Positions 1 to 10,043 of a stretch of 64,000 bases of DNA are shown here, one piece after another (positions within the stretch are counted from its first letter, which is position 1; every line of letters begins with the position of its first letter). The translations under genes were made by a program, and so were the position numbers. Under the pieces are notes generated by a model. That model did not search any database and was not told the DNA's origin. It saw only the letters and a program-made list of their open reading frames with translations. Origin of the DNA: Curtobacterium pusillum (GTDB taxonomy: Bacteria > Actinomycetota > Actinomycetes > Actinomycetales > Microbacteriaceae); NCBI GenBank assembly GCA_002025645.1, contig CP018783.1:2418001-2482000 (forward strand), read 5' to 3'.

Positions 1-22
1 CGTCGACGCGCGTCGACGCCGG

Positions 23-418
23 ATGAAGGGACTCGACCCCGACTCCGTGCCGTACGGCCGCGGTCGCGAGCCCGCCGGGCTCGGCGACGTCGTCGGATCG
101 CTCGCCCAGGAGCTCGGCTGGACCGAACCCCTCGCCCGCTCTGAACTGTTCGTGGACTGGCCCGCCGTCGTGGGCGACGAGCTCGCGAAGCACTCCCGGC
201 CGATGACCATCGACGACGGCGCCCTCGTCATCCGGTGCGACTCGACGGCCTGGGCGACCCAGCTCCGACTCATGCGCAGCACCATCACGACGACCATCGC
301 CGAGCGGCACCCGGAGGCAGGGGTGCTGTCGATCCGGGTTTCAGGCCCCGACGCCCCCACCTGGAAACGCGGTCCCAGGACGGTCCAGGGGCGCGGTCCT
401 CGCGACACTTACGGGTGA
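23..418 (+). CDS. DUF721/DciA-like protein, possibly 5'-truncated by the window edge
   Basis: A 131-residue reading of a DUF721 protein. The family includes DciA, which helps load the replicative helicase DnaB in bacteria lacking DnaC. Support is the typical core from about residue 25 (LAQELGW), the FVDWPAVVGDELAKHSRP segment, and the following DGALVIRCDSTAWATQLRLM segment, followed by a basic tail. It sits directly before gyrB, the usual actinobacterial place after recF. The reading frame stays open upstream to base 2 without a stop, so the true start may lie before the window; the ATG at 23 is only the first in view. Family assignment is firm, the start is not. Confidence 0.85.
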   Translation: MKGLDPDSVPYGRGREPAGLGDVVGSLAQELGWTEPLARSELFVDWPAVVGDELAKHSRPMTIDDGALVIRCDSTAWATQLRLMRSTITTTIAERHPEAGVLSIRVSGPDAPTWKRGPRTVQGRGPRDTYG

Positions 419-2554
<2,136 letters not shown>

Positions 2555-2559
2555 TCCTG

Positions 2560-2647
2560 GCCTGGAGGCGCGGCGTGAGCCGCGCGGACCAGTCCTGACC
2601 ACCTGTGGTCGCGCCCGGCGCGACTGACGGAACCACAGCCTCCAGGC
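2560..2647. repeat. hairpin-dense intergenic element between gyrB and gyrA
   Basis: Outer arms GCCTGGAGGC (2560-2569) and GCCTCCAGGC (2638-2647) are perfect inverted copies. Between them lie three further perfect hairpins: GCGCGGC/GCCGCGC with a GTGA loop (2568-2585), GACCAC/GTGGTC (about 2597-2610) and GTCGCGCC/GGCGCGAC (about 2608-2624). The outer arm carries the CTGGAGGCGCGG core found elsewhere in the window. It could act as a REP/BIME-like element, attenuator or RNA stabiliser in the gyrBA transcript. Confidence 0.7.
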
Positions 2648-2671
2648 TGTCCAGAAAGGGAACGAAGCCAC

Positions 2672-5329
2672 ATGGCTGACGACAACGAGAACGGCGCCGA
2701 CGAGCAGCCCGAGATCGTCCACGGCGACAGCGGGGACATCGTCATCTCCGGTGACCGCATCTCGCAGGTCGACCTGCAGCTCGAGATGCAGCGCTCGTAC
2801 CTCGACTACGCGATGAGCGTCATCGTCGGTCGTGCCCTGCCTGAGGTCCGTGACGGCCTGAAGCCGGTGCACCGCCGCGTGATCTACGCGATGTTCGACG
2901 GCGGCTACCGCCCTGACCGCGCCTTCTCCAAGTGCTCCCGCGTCGTCGGCGACGTCATGGGGCAGTTCCACCCGCACGGTGACAGCGCGATCTACGACGC
3001 ACTCGTCCGGCTCGTGCAGCCGTGGTCGCTGCGCTACCCGCTCGCGCTCGGCCAGGGCAACTTCGGCTCTCCGGGCAACGACGGCGCCGCGGCCCCGCGG
3101 TACACCGAGACCAAGATGGCGCCGCTCGCCATGGAGATGGTCCGGGACATCGACGAGGACACCGTCGACTTCCAGGACAACTACGACGGTCGCACGCAGG
3201 AGCCCGCGATCCTGCCGGCACGGTTCCCGAACCTGCTCGTCAACGGGTCCGTCGGCATCGCGGTGGGCATGGCCACGAACATCCCGCCGCACAACCTGCG
3301 CGAGGTCGCCGCCGGCGCGAAGTGGGCGCTCGAGCACCCGGACGCGACGCGCGAGGAGCTCCTCGGCGCGCTCATGCAGCGGATCAAGGGCCCGGACTTC
3401 CCGACCGGTGCGCAGATCCTCGGCACCAAGGGCATCCAGGACGCCTACCGCACCGGCCGTGGCTCGATCACGATGCGTGCGGTCGTCAACGTCGAGGAGA
3501 TCCAGGGTCGTACCTGCCTCGTCGTCACCGAGCTGCCGTACCAGGTCAACCCCGACAACCTCGCGATCCGCATCGCCGAGGGCGTCAAGGACGGCAAGCT
3601 CGCCGGCATCGCGGACATCCGCGACGAGACCTCGGGTCGTACCGGTCAGCGCCTCGTCATCGTGCTCAAGCGCGACGCCGTCGCCAAGGTCGTCCTCAAC
3701 AACCTGTACAAGCACACGCAGCTGCAGGAGAACTTCGGCGCGAACATGCTCGCGATCGTCGACGGCGTGCCCCGCACCCTCGCGCTCGACGGGTTCATCT
3801 CGGCGTGGGTCGACCACCAGATCGACGTCATCGTCCGCCGCACGCAGTTCCGGCTGCGCGAGGCCGAGAAGCGCGCCCACATCCTCCGTGGCTACCTGGC
3901 GGCGCTCGACGCCCTCGACGAGGTCATCGCGCTCATCCGACGGTCGCCCGACGTCGAAGAGGCCCGCACCGGCCTGATGGACCTGCTGTCCGTCGACGAG
4001 ATCCAGGCGCGCGCGATCCTCGAGTTGCAGCTCCGTCGCCTCGCCGCCCTCGAGCGGCAGAAGATCCACGACGAGGCCGAGGAGCTCGAGCGCAAGATCG
4101 CCGACTTCCAGGACATCCTCGGCTCGGAGACCCGGCAGCGCACGATCATCGGCGAGGAGCTCGACGAGATCGTGGAGCGCTTCGGTGACGACCGCCGCAG
4201 CGAGATCCTGCTCGGCTTCGACGGTGACATGTCCATCGAGGACCTCATCCCCGAAGAGGAGATGGTCGTCACCCTCACCCGCGGCGGGTACGTCAAGCGC
4301 ACGCGCAGCGACAACTACCGCTCGCAGCACCGTGGCGGCCGCGGGGTCAAGGGTGCGCAGCTGCGCGCCGACGACATCGTCGAGCACTTCTTCGTCACGA
4401 CGACGCACCACTGGCTCCTGTTCCTCACCGACCAGGGCCGCGTCTACCGCGCCAAGGCGTACGAGCTGCAGGAAGCCAGCCGCGACGCCAAGGGCCAGCA
4501 CGTCGCGAACCTGCTCGCGCTCCAGCCGGACGAGAAGATCCAGCAGGTGCTCGACATCCGGGACTACGAGGCCGCGCAGTACCTCGTGCTCGCGACCGAG
4601 CACGGTCTCGTGAAGAAGACCGCGCTGACCGAGTACGACACGAACCGCACCGGTGGCATCATCGCCATCAACCTGCGCGACGGCGACACCCTCGTGCAGG
4701 CGCTCCTCGTCGACGAGCACGACGACCTGCTCCTCGTGTCGAAGCACGGGATGTCGCTCCGCTTCACGGCGACGAACGACAGGTTGCGTCCGATGGGTCG
4801 GTCGACCTCCGGCGTGAAGGGCATGTCCTTCCGTGACGGCGACGCGCTCCTCGCAGCGCGGGTCGTGTCGGACGACGGCTACGTGTGGGTCATGACGGAG
4901 GGCGGCTACGCCAAGCGCACCTCGGTCGACCAGTACCGCGTGCAGGGCCGTGGCGGTCTCGGCATCAAGGTGGCCAAGCTGGCAGCCGATCGAGGCGACC
5001 TTGTGGGTGCTCTCATCGTGGGCGAGGACGACGAGGTGCTCGTCGTGCTGCAATCGGGCAAGGTGGTAAGGTCTGCCGTGTCCGAGGTGCCCGCCAAGGG
5101 TCGCGACACGATGGGTGTGGTCTTCGCGAGGTTCGCGGAGAACGACCGGATCATCGCGGTGGCCCGGAACACAGAGCGGAACCTGGACGACCAGGACGAC
5201 GCCGAGATCGAGCCTGCGGGCCCGGTGGAGACGGTCAGCCCTGCTGAGGCAGTGCCGGAATCCACTGATCCCATCGACACCGAGCCTGGCGACGACCAGG
5301 CCGGAGAGGACCAGTCAAGCAATGAGTAG
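2672..5329 (+). CDS. gyrA: DNA gyrase subunit A
   Basis: DNA-cleaving and rejoining subunit of gyrase, 885 residues. The catalytic tyrosine is Tyr144 in AAPRYTE. The quinolone-determining region reads [10 protein letters not shown], with Ser105 and Asp109 at the positions of E. coli Ser83 and Asp87, i.e. a wild-type, sensitive-looking pattern (Mycobacterium has Ala here). The C-terminal pinwheel domain holds a GyrA-box variant QHRGGRG, so it is a true gyrase rather than ParC. An acidic tail of about 50 residues follows. The ATG at 2672 has AGAAAGGGAA upstream. The stop overlaps the next start by 8 bp, so the downstream DUF3566 gene is translationally coupled. Confidence 0.98.
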   Translation: MADDNENGADEQPEIVHGDSGDIVISGDRISQVDLQLEMQRSYLDYAMSVIVGRALPEVRDGLKPVHRRVIYAMFDGGYRPDRAFSKCSRVVGDVMGQFHPHGDSAIYDALVRLVQPWSLRYPLALGQGNFGSPGNDGAAAPRYTETKMAPLAMEMVRDIDEDTVDFQDNYDGRTQEPAILPARFPNLLVNGSVGIAVGMATNIPPHNLREVAAGAKWALEHPDATREELLGALMQRIKGPDFPTGAQILGTKGIQDAYRTGRGSITMRAVVNVEEIQGRTCLVVTELPYQVNPDNLAIRIAEGVKDGKLAGIADIRDETSGRTGQRLVIVLKRDAVAKVVLNNLYKHTQLQENFGANMLAIVDGVPRTLALDGFISAWVDHQIDVIVRRTQFRLREAEKRAHILRGYLAALDALDEVIALIRRSPDVEEARTGLMDLLSVDEIQARAILELQLRRLAALERQKIHDEAEELERKIADFQDILGSETRQRTIIGEELDEIVERFGDDRRSEILLGFDGDMSIEDLIPEEEMVVTLTRGGYVKRTRSDNYRSQHRGGRGVKGAQLRADDIVEHFFVTTTHHWLLFLTDQGRVYRAKAYELQEASRDAKGQHVANLLALQPDEKIQQVLDIRDYEAAQYLVLATEHGLVKKTALTEYDTNRTGGIIAINLRDGDTLVQALLVDEHDDLLLVSKHGMSLRFTATNDRLRPMGRSTSGVKGMSFRDGDALLAARVVSDDGYVWVMTEGGYAKRTSVDQYRVQGRGGLGIKVAKLAADRGDLVGALIVGEDDEVLVVLQSGKVVRSAVSEVPAKGRDTMGVVFARFAENDRIIAVARNTERNLDDQDDAEIEPAGPVETVSPAEAVPESTDPIDTEPGDDQAGEDQSSNE

Positions 5330-5729
5330 TGTCGCCGAGAAGCTCCAGAAGAAGGCGAAGCGTCCCGTCGGCACCCGCCAGGTGCGGTTGCGACTGGTGT
5401 ACGTCGACTTCTGGTCGATGGTGAAGCTCAGCTTCCTCATCGCCCTGGCCGGCTCCATCGTGATCGTCGTGGCCACCGCCCTGGTGTGGGTCATCCTGAA
5501 CCAGACCGGCGTCTTCACCCAGATCGACGCCCTGCTCAAGGACGTCACCGGGCAGAACAACTACTCGATCATGGACCAGTTCTCGCTGGGCCAGGTCCTC
5601 GGGTTCTCCATCGTCGTGGGCATCCTCAACGTGGTTGTCGGCACCGTGCTCGGCGCCATCGTGAGTGTCCTCTACAACCTCAGTGTGCGGATCACCGGCG
5701 GCCTGCTCGTCGGCTTCACGAACAACTGA
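5322..5729 (+). CDS. DUF3566 family membrane protein
   Basis: A 135-residue protein with a basic N-terminus ([19 protein letters not shown]), then two strongly hydrophobic segments at about residues 32-58 and 95-125, typical of DUF3566 (the Mycobacterium Rv0007 type, always just after gyrA). Function is not known; a role in cell-envelope or division processes has been suggested only from context. The start ATG at 5322 is inside the last codons of gyrA (an ATGAGTAG overlap), which fixes the start and indicates one transcript. Longer in-frame readings into gyrA are artefacts. Confidence 0.9.
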   Translation: MSSVAEKLQKKAKRPVGTRQVRLRLVYVDFWSMVKLSFLIALAGSIVIVVATALVWVILNQTGVFTQIDALLKDVTGQNNYSIMDQFSLGQVLGFSIVVGILNVVVGTVLGAIVSVLYNLSVRITGGLLVGFTNN

Positions 5730-5805
5730 CACACCCGGCCCGGATGGGTCGACCGCCTCGATTTCGTTCTTCGGGATCGGTACGGTAGGCTTTCATCCGG
5801 TCTGA

Positions 5806-5879
5806 GGGGCTATAGCTCAGGCGGTTAGAGCGCTTCGCTGATAACGAAGAGGTCCAAGGTTCAAGTCCTTGTAGCCCCA
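5806..5879 (+). tRNA. tRNA-Ile (GAT)
   Basis: Full cloverleaf: acceptor GGGGCTA pairs with TAGCCCC, discriminator A, anticodon loop CTGATAA with GAT, T-arm GGTTCAAGTCC. CCA is encoded at 5880-5882. Position after gyrA is the normal actinobacterial one. A weak promoter (TTCGTT at 5763, 17 bp, TAGGCT at 5786) precedes it. Confidence 0.97.
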
Positions 5880-5914
5880 CCATCACCCACTGACTCCAGT
5901 ACGCTGGTCGTCTC

Positions 5915-5987
5915 GGGGCCTTAGCTCAGTTGGTAGAGCGCCTGCTTTGCAAGCAGGATGTCAGGAGTTCGATTCTCCTAGGCTCCA
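5915..5987 (+). tRNA. tRNA-Ala (TGC)
   Basis: Acceptor GGGGCCT pairs with AGGCTCC (one G-U pair), D-arm GCTCAGTTGGTAGAGC, anticodon loop CTTTGCAAG with TGC, T-arm GGAGTTCGATTCTCC. No CCA is encoded (ACAA follows). It lies 35 bp after tRNA-Ile and is probably co-transcribed with it. Confidence 0.97.
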
Positions 5988-6001
5988 CAAGCTTCTCTCT
6001 C

Positions 6002-6024
6002 GAACGACCCTGCTCCGGTCGTTC
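6002..6024 (+). terminator. terminator-like hairpin after the tRNA pair
   Basis: GAACGACC and GGTCGTTC form a perfect 8-bp stem around a 7-nt loop, 15 bp after tRNA-Ala. The following bases are only weakly T-rich (CTCCG), as is common in high-GC genomes. Confidence 0.55.
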
Positions 6025-6450
6025 CTCCGTTCGCCGGGTCGTTTCGCTGTGCTTGTCGGCGCCTTCGGCGCGCCGCTCCGCGATGGGCGCCTCTCCGCAG
6101 CCGCTCCGGTGCGTGGGTGCTTGGGTGCTTCGGTGCGCTCGTGTGGGTCGTTTCGCGCGTGGGGTGCAGGATCGCGCGTACGGTGCTGATCTGCTCGTAG
6201 GGGGCAGGAAGTTCCTGCCTCCTTCGCGCGGAACGGCTTTCCATGTCGGCCGCGATGGGACGGAACGCCACCACTGGACGGACTGGAGGCGCGTTGCGGC
6301 CCCGCCCCGCGCCCCCAGTCCGTCACACGGCCGAGACGCGACCGCCCGTGGCCGTGAGGTCGCACGAACTGCTGTTCAGGCGGGGCCCGCGTGGGAGATC
6401 CCGCGACTTCGGCGGACGTGAGCGGCGGGTCGTGCGACACCGGGGACGAC
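6025..6450. other. gene-free stretch with palindromes
   Basis: No convincing gene on either strand; reading frames here have no family features and no ribosome-binding site. It holds a perfect 8-bp inverted repeat GGCAGGAA/TTCCTGCC around one G (6203-6219) and the full hairpin repeat at 6277-6324. The rest is low-complexity GC-rich sequence with repeated GGTGCTT/GGTGC words around 6110-6140. Confidence 0.5.
6277..6324. repeat. REP-like hairpin repeat, full copy
   Basis: Arm GACGGACTGGAGGCGCG (6277-6293) faces CGCGCCCCCAGTCCGTC (6308-6324), 17 bp with one mismatch, with a GC-rich loop of 14 nt. Same design and core as the copy at 27223-27270. Confidence 0.75.
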
Positions 6451-6480
6451 GAAGGGCCCCGGCGGATGCCGGGGCCCTTC
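6451..6480 (-). terminator. strong hairpin terminator of the downstream leftward gene
   Basis: Perfect 13-bp stem GAAGGGCCCCGGC/GCCGGGGCCCTTC with a GGAT loop, 17 bp beyond the stop of the leftward gene at 6497. The AAGG...CCTT stem base is shared by the terminators at 8617 and 19371. Confidence 0.85.
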
Positions 6481-6496
6481 GTACGAACCGGGGAGG

Positions 6497-7069
6497 TCAG
6501 GCGGAGGGCTTCTCCGCCGTGTCAGCGTCGTCGGCGACCCACAGGTCGTCGTCGGCGCGCAGCGTCTGGTACGCGGCGTACGCGGCACCCGCGACGGCGA
6601 CCACGCCGACGACGATGAGCGCGACACCGCCGAAGCCGATGCCCTTCTTTTGGTGCGGCACGTACTTCTCCGCAGCCTTCTTCGCGTTCTTGCCCTTCTT
6701 CTGGGCGTTCTTCACGATCTTCTTGACGCGCGGGTCCTTCGCGAGGTCGCCCACGCTCAGAACCGAACCAGCCGTCGCGACGAGGCCGGGAACGACCTCG
6801 GACTGGAACCGGTGCGATGCGCTCTGTGCTGCGCTGGTCGCGGCGTGCACACCCGTGGCGACAGCCGGCCGGATGCCGTTGTCGATCGCGTTCTGCACCC
6901 GCGGTGCGATGTCCTTGCGAGCGGCATCTGCCGCATTCGAACGCGCTTCCGCCAGGATCGCGTTCGCGTGCTCGAGGACCTTGCGCTGCTCGCCGAGGAG
7001 CGAGGCGGTCTGGCCCTTGAGCTTCTTGATCTGCTTCCGACGCTTGCGCGGGATCTCGATCGTCGTCAT
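6497..7069 (-). CDS. hypothetical protein with coiled-coil body and one C-terminal membrane helix
   Basis: A 190-residue protein of unknown function. After MTTIEIPRKRRKQIKKLKGQ comes a long charged, Ala-rich helical stretch (residues 20-115) likely to form coiled coil, then a Lys-rich patch (VKKIVKNAQKKGKNAKK), a single hydrophobic segment (GFGGVALIVVGVVAVAGAAYAAYQTL, about residues 142-167) and a short acidic tail. The ATG at 7069 is chosen because GGAGGTACC lies just upstream; an earlier start at 7102 lacks a site. It ends at a strong hairpin and diverges from ppiA. It resembles YtxH-like envelope-stress proteins in layout only; no family is claimed. Confidence 0.7.
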   Translation of the reverse strand: MTTIEIPRKRRKQIKKLKGQTASLLGEQRKVLEHANAILAEARSNAADAARKDIAPRVQNAIDNGIRPAVATGVHAATSAAQSASHRFQSEVVPGLVATAGSVLSVGDLAKDPRVKKIVKNAQKKGKNAKKAAEKYVPHQKKGIGFGGVALIVVGVVAVAGAAYAAYQTLRADDDLWVADDADTAEKPSA

Positions 7070-7186
7070 CTGGTACCTCCATCGGATCGGCGTGGGTCCC
7101 ATCCTGCCACCGGAGTCCCTGACAGGTCACGGAGCCTCACCTGTGGGATCCGTCTGACCTTCAGCAGTACATGCGAGAATCGGAAC

Positions 7187-7726
7187 ATGTCTCTGCACAC
7201 CGCTGTCGCAACGATCCACACGAACAAGGGCGACATCCGCGTCAACCTGTTCGGCAACCACGCTCCGAAGACCGTCAAGAACTTCGTCGACCTCGCGACG
7301 GGCAAGCAGGAGTGGACGCACCCGGGCACCGGCAAGGTGTCCACCGACAAGCTCTACGACGGCGTGGTCTTCCACCGCATCATCAAGGACTTCATGATCC
7401 AGGGCGGTGACCCGCTCGGTCAGGGCATCGGCGGCCCCGGCTACCGCTTCGACGACGAGATCTCCCCGGAGCTCACCTTCCAGAACCCGTACATCTTCGC
7501 GATGGCGAACGCCGGCATCCAGGGCGGCCGTGGGACGAACGGTTCGCAGTTCTTCATCACCACGGTGGCGACTCCCTGGCTGCAGGGCAAGCACACCATC
7601 TTCGGCGAGGTGGCGGACGACGAGTCCCGTGCCGTCGTCGACGCGATCGAGGGTGTGGCCACGGACGGCCGTGACAAGCCGCTCGAGGACGTCGTCATCC
7701 AGAGCATCGACGTCGAGGACGTCTGA
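7187..7726 (+). CDS. ppiA: cyclophilin-type peptidyl-prolyl cis-trans isomerase
   Basis: Cytoplasmic cyclophilin of 179 residues that isomerises Xaa-Pro bonds. The catalytic core is visible: FHRIIKDFMIQGGDP (Arg of the active site in FHR, then the FMIQGGD loop), MANAGIQGGRGTNGSQFFITT and the WLQGKHTIFGEV segment. No signal peptide. The start at 7187 is the ATG before SLHTAVATIHTNKGDI, as in homologues; the much longer open frame upstream is antisense to the preceding gene. The location between gyrA and the kinase cluster matches Mycobacterium Rv0009. The rhomboid gene follows after 8 bp and is likely co-transcribed. Confidence 0.95.
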   Translation: MSLHTAVATIHTNKGDIRVNLFGNHAPKTVKNFVDLATGKQEWTHPGTGKVSTDKLYDGVVFHRIIKDFMIQGGDPLGQGIGGPGYRFDDEISPELTFQNPYIFAMANAGIQGGRGTNGSQFFITTVATPWLQGKHTIFGEVADDESRAVVDAIEGVATDGRDKPLEDVVIQSIDVEDV

Positions 7727-7734
7727 GCCACCAC

Positions 7735-8604
7735 GTGAGCGATCCGGCGTACAACTCGAACAACACCTGCTACCGGCACCCCGACCGGCAGAGCTTCGTG
7801 CTCTGCCAGCGGTGTGGGCGCACGATCTGCCCTGAGTGCCAGACGCCGGCGGCGGTCGGGGTGCACTGCCCGGAGTGCGTGCGTGAACAGCGCGCGCAGT
7901 TCACGGCGAACCGTCGGGCGAACGGTCCCAGTGGGATGACCGTCGCCCGACGGCGCTTCGCCATGCTCGACCAGAAGGCGACGGTCGTGATCGTCGCCGT
8001 CTCGGTCGTGCTGTGGTTGCTCAACCAGGTCAGTGGCGGGTACGTCAACGCGTGGTTGAGCTACTACACGCCCCTCGTCGGCACGCAACCGTGGCGTCTG
8101 GTCACCGGGCTGTTCGTGCACTCGTCGTTCTTCCACATCCTGTTCAACATGTGGGCCGTGTGGATCTTCGGCCGGATGCTCGAGAACATCCTCGGGACGT
8201 GGCGCTTCCTGGCGCTCTACTTCCTGGCGGGTCTCGGTGGGGACCTCGCGGTCTCGTTGCTGAGCCCGGGAACGCACGTCGTCGGCGCCTCGGGTGCGAT
8301 CTTCGGCCTGTTCGCCGCGTTCTTCGTCATCCAGCGGAGCCTCGGCTACAACGCCGTGCAGCTGCTCGTGATCATGGGGTTGAACCTCGTCGTCGGCTTC
8401 CTGCCCGGCACCGCGATCTCGTGGCAGGCGCACGTCGGTGGCATCGTCCTCGGCTTCGTCACCGGGTTCGTCTTCGCGAAGACCCGTAACGTCCGACAGC
8501 GCGGCCTGCAGATCGGCCTGCTGGTGGCCGAGGCAGTCGTGCTCATCGCGGGCATCTTCGCGGTGTACGCGAGTCTCCAGGCCGGTATCGGCATCGGCGT
8601 CTGA
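7735..8604 (+). CDS. rhomboid family intramembrane serine protease with N-terminal zinc-binding motif
   Basis: A 289-residue membrane protease cutting substrates within or near the lipid bilayer. Residues 12-50 form a B-box-like cysteine/histidine cluster (CYRHPDRQSFVLCQRC, CPEC, HCPEC) that probably binds zinc in the cytoplasm. The rhomboid core has six or seven membrane segments between residues 83 and 283, the HxxxxHxxxN-type pair His129/His134/Asn138, the catalytic Ser186 in GASG and His233 in the last core helix. GTG start at 7735, 8 bp after ppiA. A strong terminator follows. Family and catalytic residues are clear; substrates cannot be inferred. Confidence 0.93.
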   Translation: MSDPAYNSNNTCYRHPDRQSFVLCQRCGRTICPECQTPAAVGVHCPECVREQRAQFTANRRANGPSGMTVARRRFAMLDQKATVVIVAVSVVLWLLNQVSGGYVNAWLSYYTPLVGTQPWRLVTGLFVHSSFFHILFNMWAVWIFGRMLENILGTWRFLALYFLAGLGGDLAVSLLSPGTHVVGASGAIFGLFAAFFVIQRSLGYNAVQLLVIMGLNLVVGFLPGTAISWQAHVGGIVLGFVTGFVFAKTRNVRQRGLQIGLLVAEAVVLIAGIFAVYASLQAGIGIGV

Positions 8605-8616
8605 CCCCGATCGTTC

Positions 8617-8648
8617 GAAGGCCCCGTCGCGTGCGCGACGGGGCCTTC
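8617..8648 (+). terminator. terminator after the rhomboid gene
   Basis: Perfect 14-bp stem GAAGGCCCCGTCGC/GCGACGGGGCCTTC with GTGC loop, 12 bp after the rhomboid stop. Confidence 0.88.
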
Positions 8649-8735
8649 GTCGTCGCGCCGGCGACGGGCCTTCATCGTCGCGCGGCACAGTGGGCATCTC
8701 GCGGAGCGTCGGGTTTCCACACGTGCACGAGCGAG

Positions 8736-8916
8736 TTGTCCACAGCTGTGGAGAAAGCGGTGAGTTACACGCGTGTGATTATCCCCATTGTGGACTCTGC
8801 TGTGGATAACTCCGGGGCGGGGGTGTGGAGAGTGGTGTGGAGAATGGGGACAACTGTGGACAACCGTTGCCGCAGTGGGGAGAACGCGATCGTCGTCGCG
8901 ACAGCGCTGTGGACAA
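8736..8916. promoter_or_regulatory. cluster of DnaA-box sequences in a convergent gap
   Basis: Four copies match TTRTCCACA exactly: TTGTCCACA at 8736 (+), TGTGGATAA at 8801, TGTGGACAA at 8855 and at 8908 (all reverse). Looser copies lie among them: TGTGGAGAA 8747, TTATCCCCA 8779, TGTGGACTC 8789, TGTGGAGAA 8836, TGGGGACAA 8845, TGGGGAGAA 8876. A 10-bp palindrome ACACGCGTGT is at 8767. Both flanking genes point inward and each has its own terminator, so no promoter is expected here. DnaA binding is inferred from the consensus. Confidence 0.75.
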
Positions 8917-8941
8917 CTGCCCGGGGTAGCTCGACAACGAC

Positions 8942-8975
8942 GACGCCCGCCGCACCACACGGTGCGACGGGCGTC
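8942..8975 (-). terminator. terminator of crgA
   Basis: 15-bp stem GACGCCCGCCGCACC/GGTGCGACGGGCGTC with one mismatched pair and an ACAC loop, 23 bp beyond the crgA stop. Confidence 0.8.
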
Positions 8976-8997
8976 AGGGGAACAGGTGGCCGGGCTG

Positions 8998-9252
8998 CTA
9001 CCGCCAGCGGGTGGTCATGAGGAAGCCGACGAACATGATGCCGAAGCCGATCAGGATGTTCCACGACCCGAGGGACGGGACCGGCAGCGTGGTGTTCGAG
9101 ATGTAGAAGACGATCACCCAGGCGAGCCCGATGAGCATGAAGCCGAACATGACCGGCTTGAACCAGACGGGGTTCGGCTGGTCCCCCGCGGTGTCGACCG
9201 AGTCGGCTCGGGTCCTCCGGGCGGGCTTGGTGCGGTCCTTGTCCTTGGCCAT
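8998..9252 (-). CDS. crgA: cell division protein CrgA
   Basis: Small membrane protein of 84 residues that, in Mycobacterium and Streptomyces, joins the FtsZ/FtsQ/FtsI divisome and helps recruit peptidoglycan synthases. It has a charged N-terminal tail of about 27 residues, the conserved NPVWFKPVMFGFMLIGLAWV first helix and a second helix (WNILIGFGIMFVGFLMTTRWR). Family length and the two-helix layout match. Position between ppiA/rhomboid and trpG-pknB is the conserved one. A TAGGAT -10 hexamer ends 7 nt before the ATG, suggesting a leaderless transcript. Confidence 0.95.
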   Translation of the reverse strand: MAKDKDRTKPARRTRADSVDTAGDQPNPVWFKPVMFGFMLIGLAWVIVFYISNTTLPVPSLGSWNILIGFGIMFVGFLMTTRWR

Positions 9253-9259
9253 GGCCGGT

Positions 9260-9265
9260 ATCCTA
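9260..9265 (-). promoter_or_regulatory. -10 element of crgA (leaderless)
   Basis: TAGGAT on the minus strand followed by 7 nt and the ATG at 9252. Confidence 0.55.
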
Positions 9266-9334
9266 CCGTGACCACGTGTGTGCGAGGACTCTCAGCCCGC
9301 TGCACACATCCCCCACGAGTACGGTGAACCGACC

Positions 9335-9979
9335 ATGACCAAGATCCTCGTCGTCGACAACTACGACAGCTTCGTCTACACGCTGAACGGCTACGTGCAG
9401 CAGCTCGGTGCTGAGACCGACGTGGTGCGGAACGACACGTTCCCCGCGTCCGAGATCGCCGACCGCATCGCCGACTACGACGGTGTGCTGCTGTCTCCCG
9501 GGCCAGGAACGCCGGCCGACGCCGGCATCTCGATCGCGACCGTGCACGCCGCGATCGAGGCGGACAAGCCGCTCCTCGGTGTCTGCCTCGGCCACCAGGC
9601 GATCGCCGAGGCGCTCGGCGCCACGGTGACGCACGCTGAAGAGCTCATGCACGGCAAGACGTCACAGGTCGACCACGACGACAGCGCGCTGTTCGTCGGG
9701 GTCCCGCACCCGTTCACCGCCACCCGCTACCACTCGCTCGCGATCGTCGAGGGGACCGTCTCCGAGGAGCTCACCGTCACGGCGCGGACCGGCGGCGGCG
9801 TGATCATGGGTGTGCAGCACCGCGAGCACCCCGTGTACGGCGTCCAGTTCCACCCCGAGTCGGTCCTCACCGAGGGCGGGTACCGCATGGTCGGCAACTG
9901 GCTGGAGACGACCGGACTGTCCGGGGCGGCCGATCGTGCGGCAGGACTGAACCCGCTCATCGCGGCGCACCGCGCCTGA
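9335..9979 (+). CDS. trpG: class I glutamine amidotransferase (anthranilate/aminodeoxychorismate synthase component II)
   Basis: A 214-residue glutaminase that supplies ammonia to a TrpE or PabB partner for anthranilate or aminodeoxychorismate synthesis. The triad is present: Cys84 in GVCLGHQ, His173 and Glu175 in QFHPES; the oxyanion strand is LLSPGPGTP. The start at 9335 gives MTKILVVDNYDSFVYTL, the normal N-terminus. No TrpE/PabB gene is nearby; the orphan position next to pknB equals Mycobacterium Rv0013, usually called trpG or pabA, so the symbol is a convention and the protein may serve both pathways. A TACGGT hexamer ends 9 nt before the start. Confidence 0.9.
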   Translation: MTKILVVDNYDSFVYTLNGYVQQLGAETDVVRNDTFPASEIADRIADYDGVLLSPGPGTPADAGISIATVHAAIEADKPLLGVCLGHQAIAEALGATVTHAEELMHGKTSQVDHDDSALFVGVPHPFTATRYHSLAIVEGTVSEELTVTARTGGGVIMGVQHREHPVYGVQFHPESVLTEGGYRMVGNWLETTGLSGAADRAAGLNPLIAAHRA

Positions 9980-9985
9980 CGAGCG

Positions 9986-10018
9986 GTCGGACTGGAGGCA
10001 CGGCTCGGTTCCGACCCA
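9986..10018. repeat. REP-like half element / hairpin after trpG
   Basis: Contains GGTCGGACTGGAGGCACGG, one arm of the repeat family with a G-to-A change, and GGTCGGA/TCCGACC as a 7-bp inverted pair. It lies between the convergent ends of trpG and pknB and may terminate either. Confidence 0.55.
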
Positions 10019-10043
10019 CGGCATCCGTCAGGACGCCGTCAGT

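Noticed and set aside
5806-5987. tRNA-Ile/tRNA-Ala pair as a remnant of an rRNA operon
   Set aside because: No rRNA sequence flanks them, and these two tRNAs after gyrA are the normal actinobacterial arrangement.
8736-8916. Calling the DnaA-box cluster the chromosomal oriC
   Set aside because: dnaA and dnaN are not adjacent and the region has no clear A/T-rich unwinding element; the conserved actinobacterial origin should lie left of the window.
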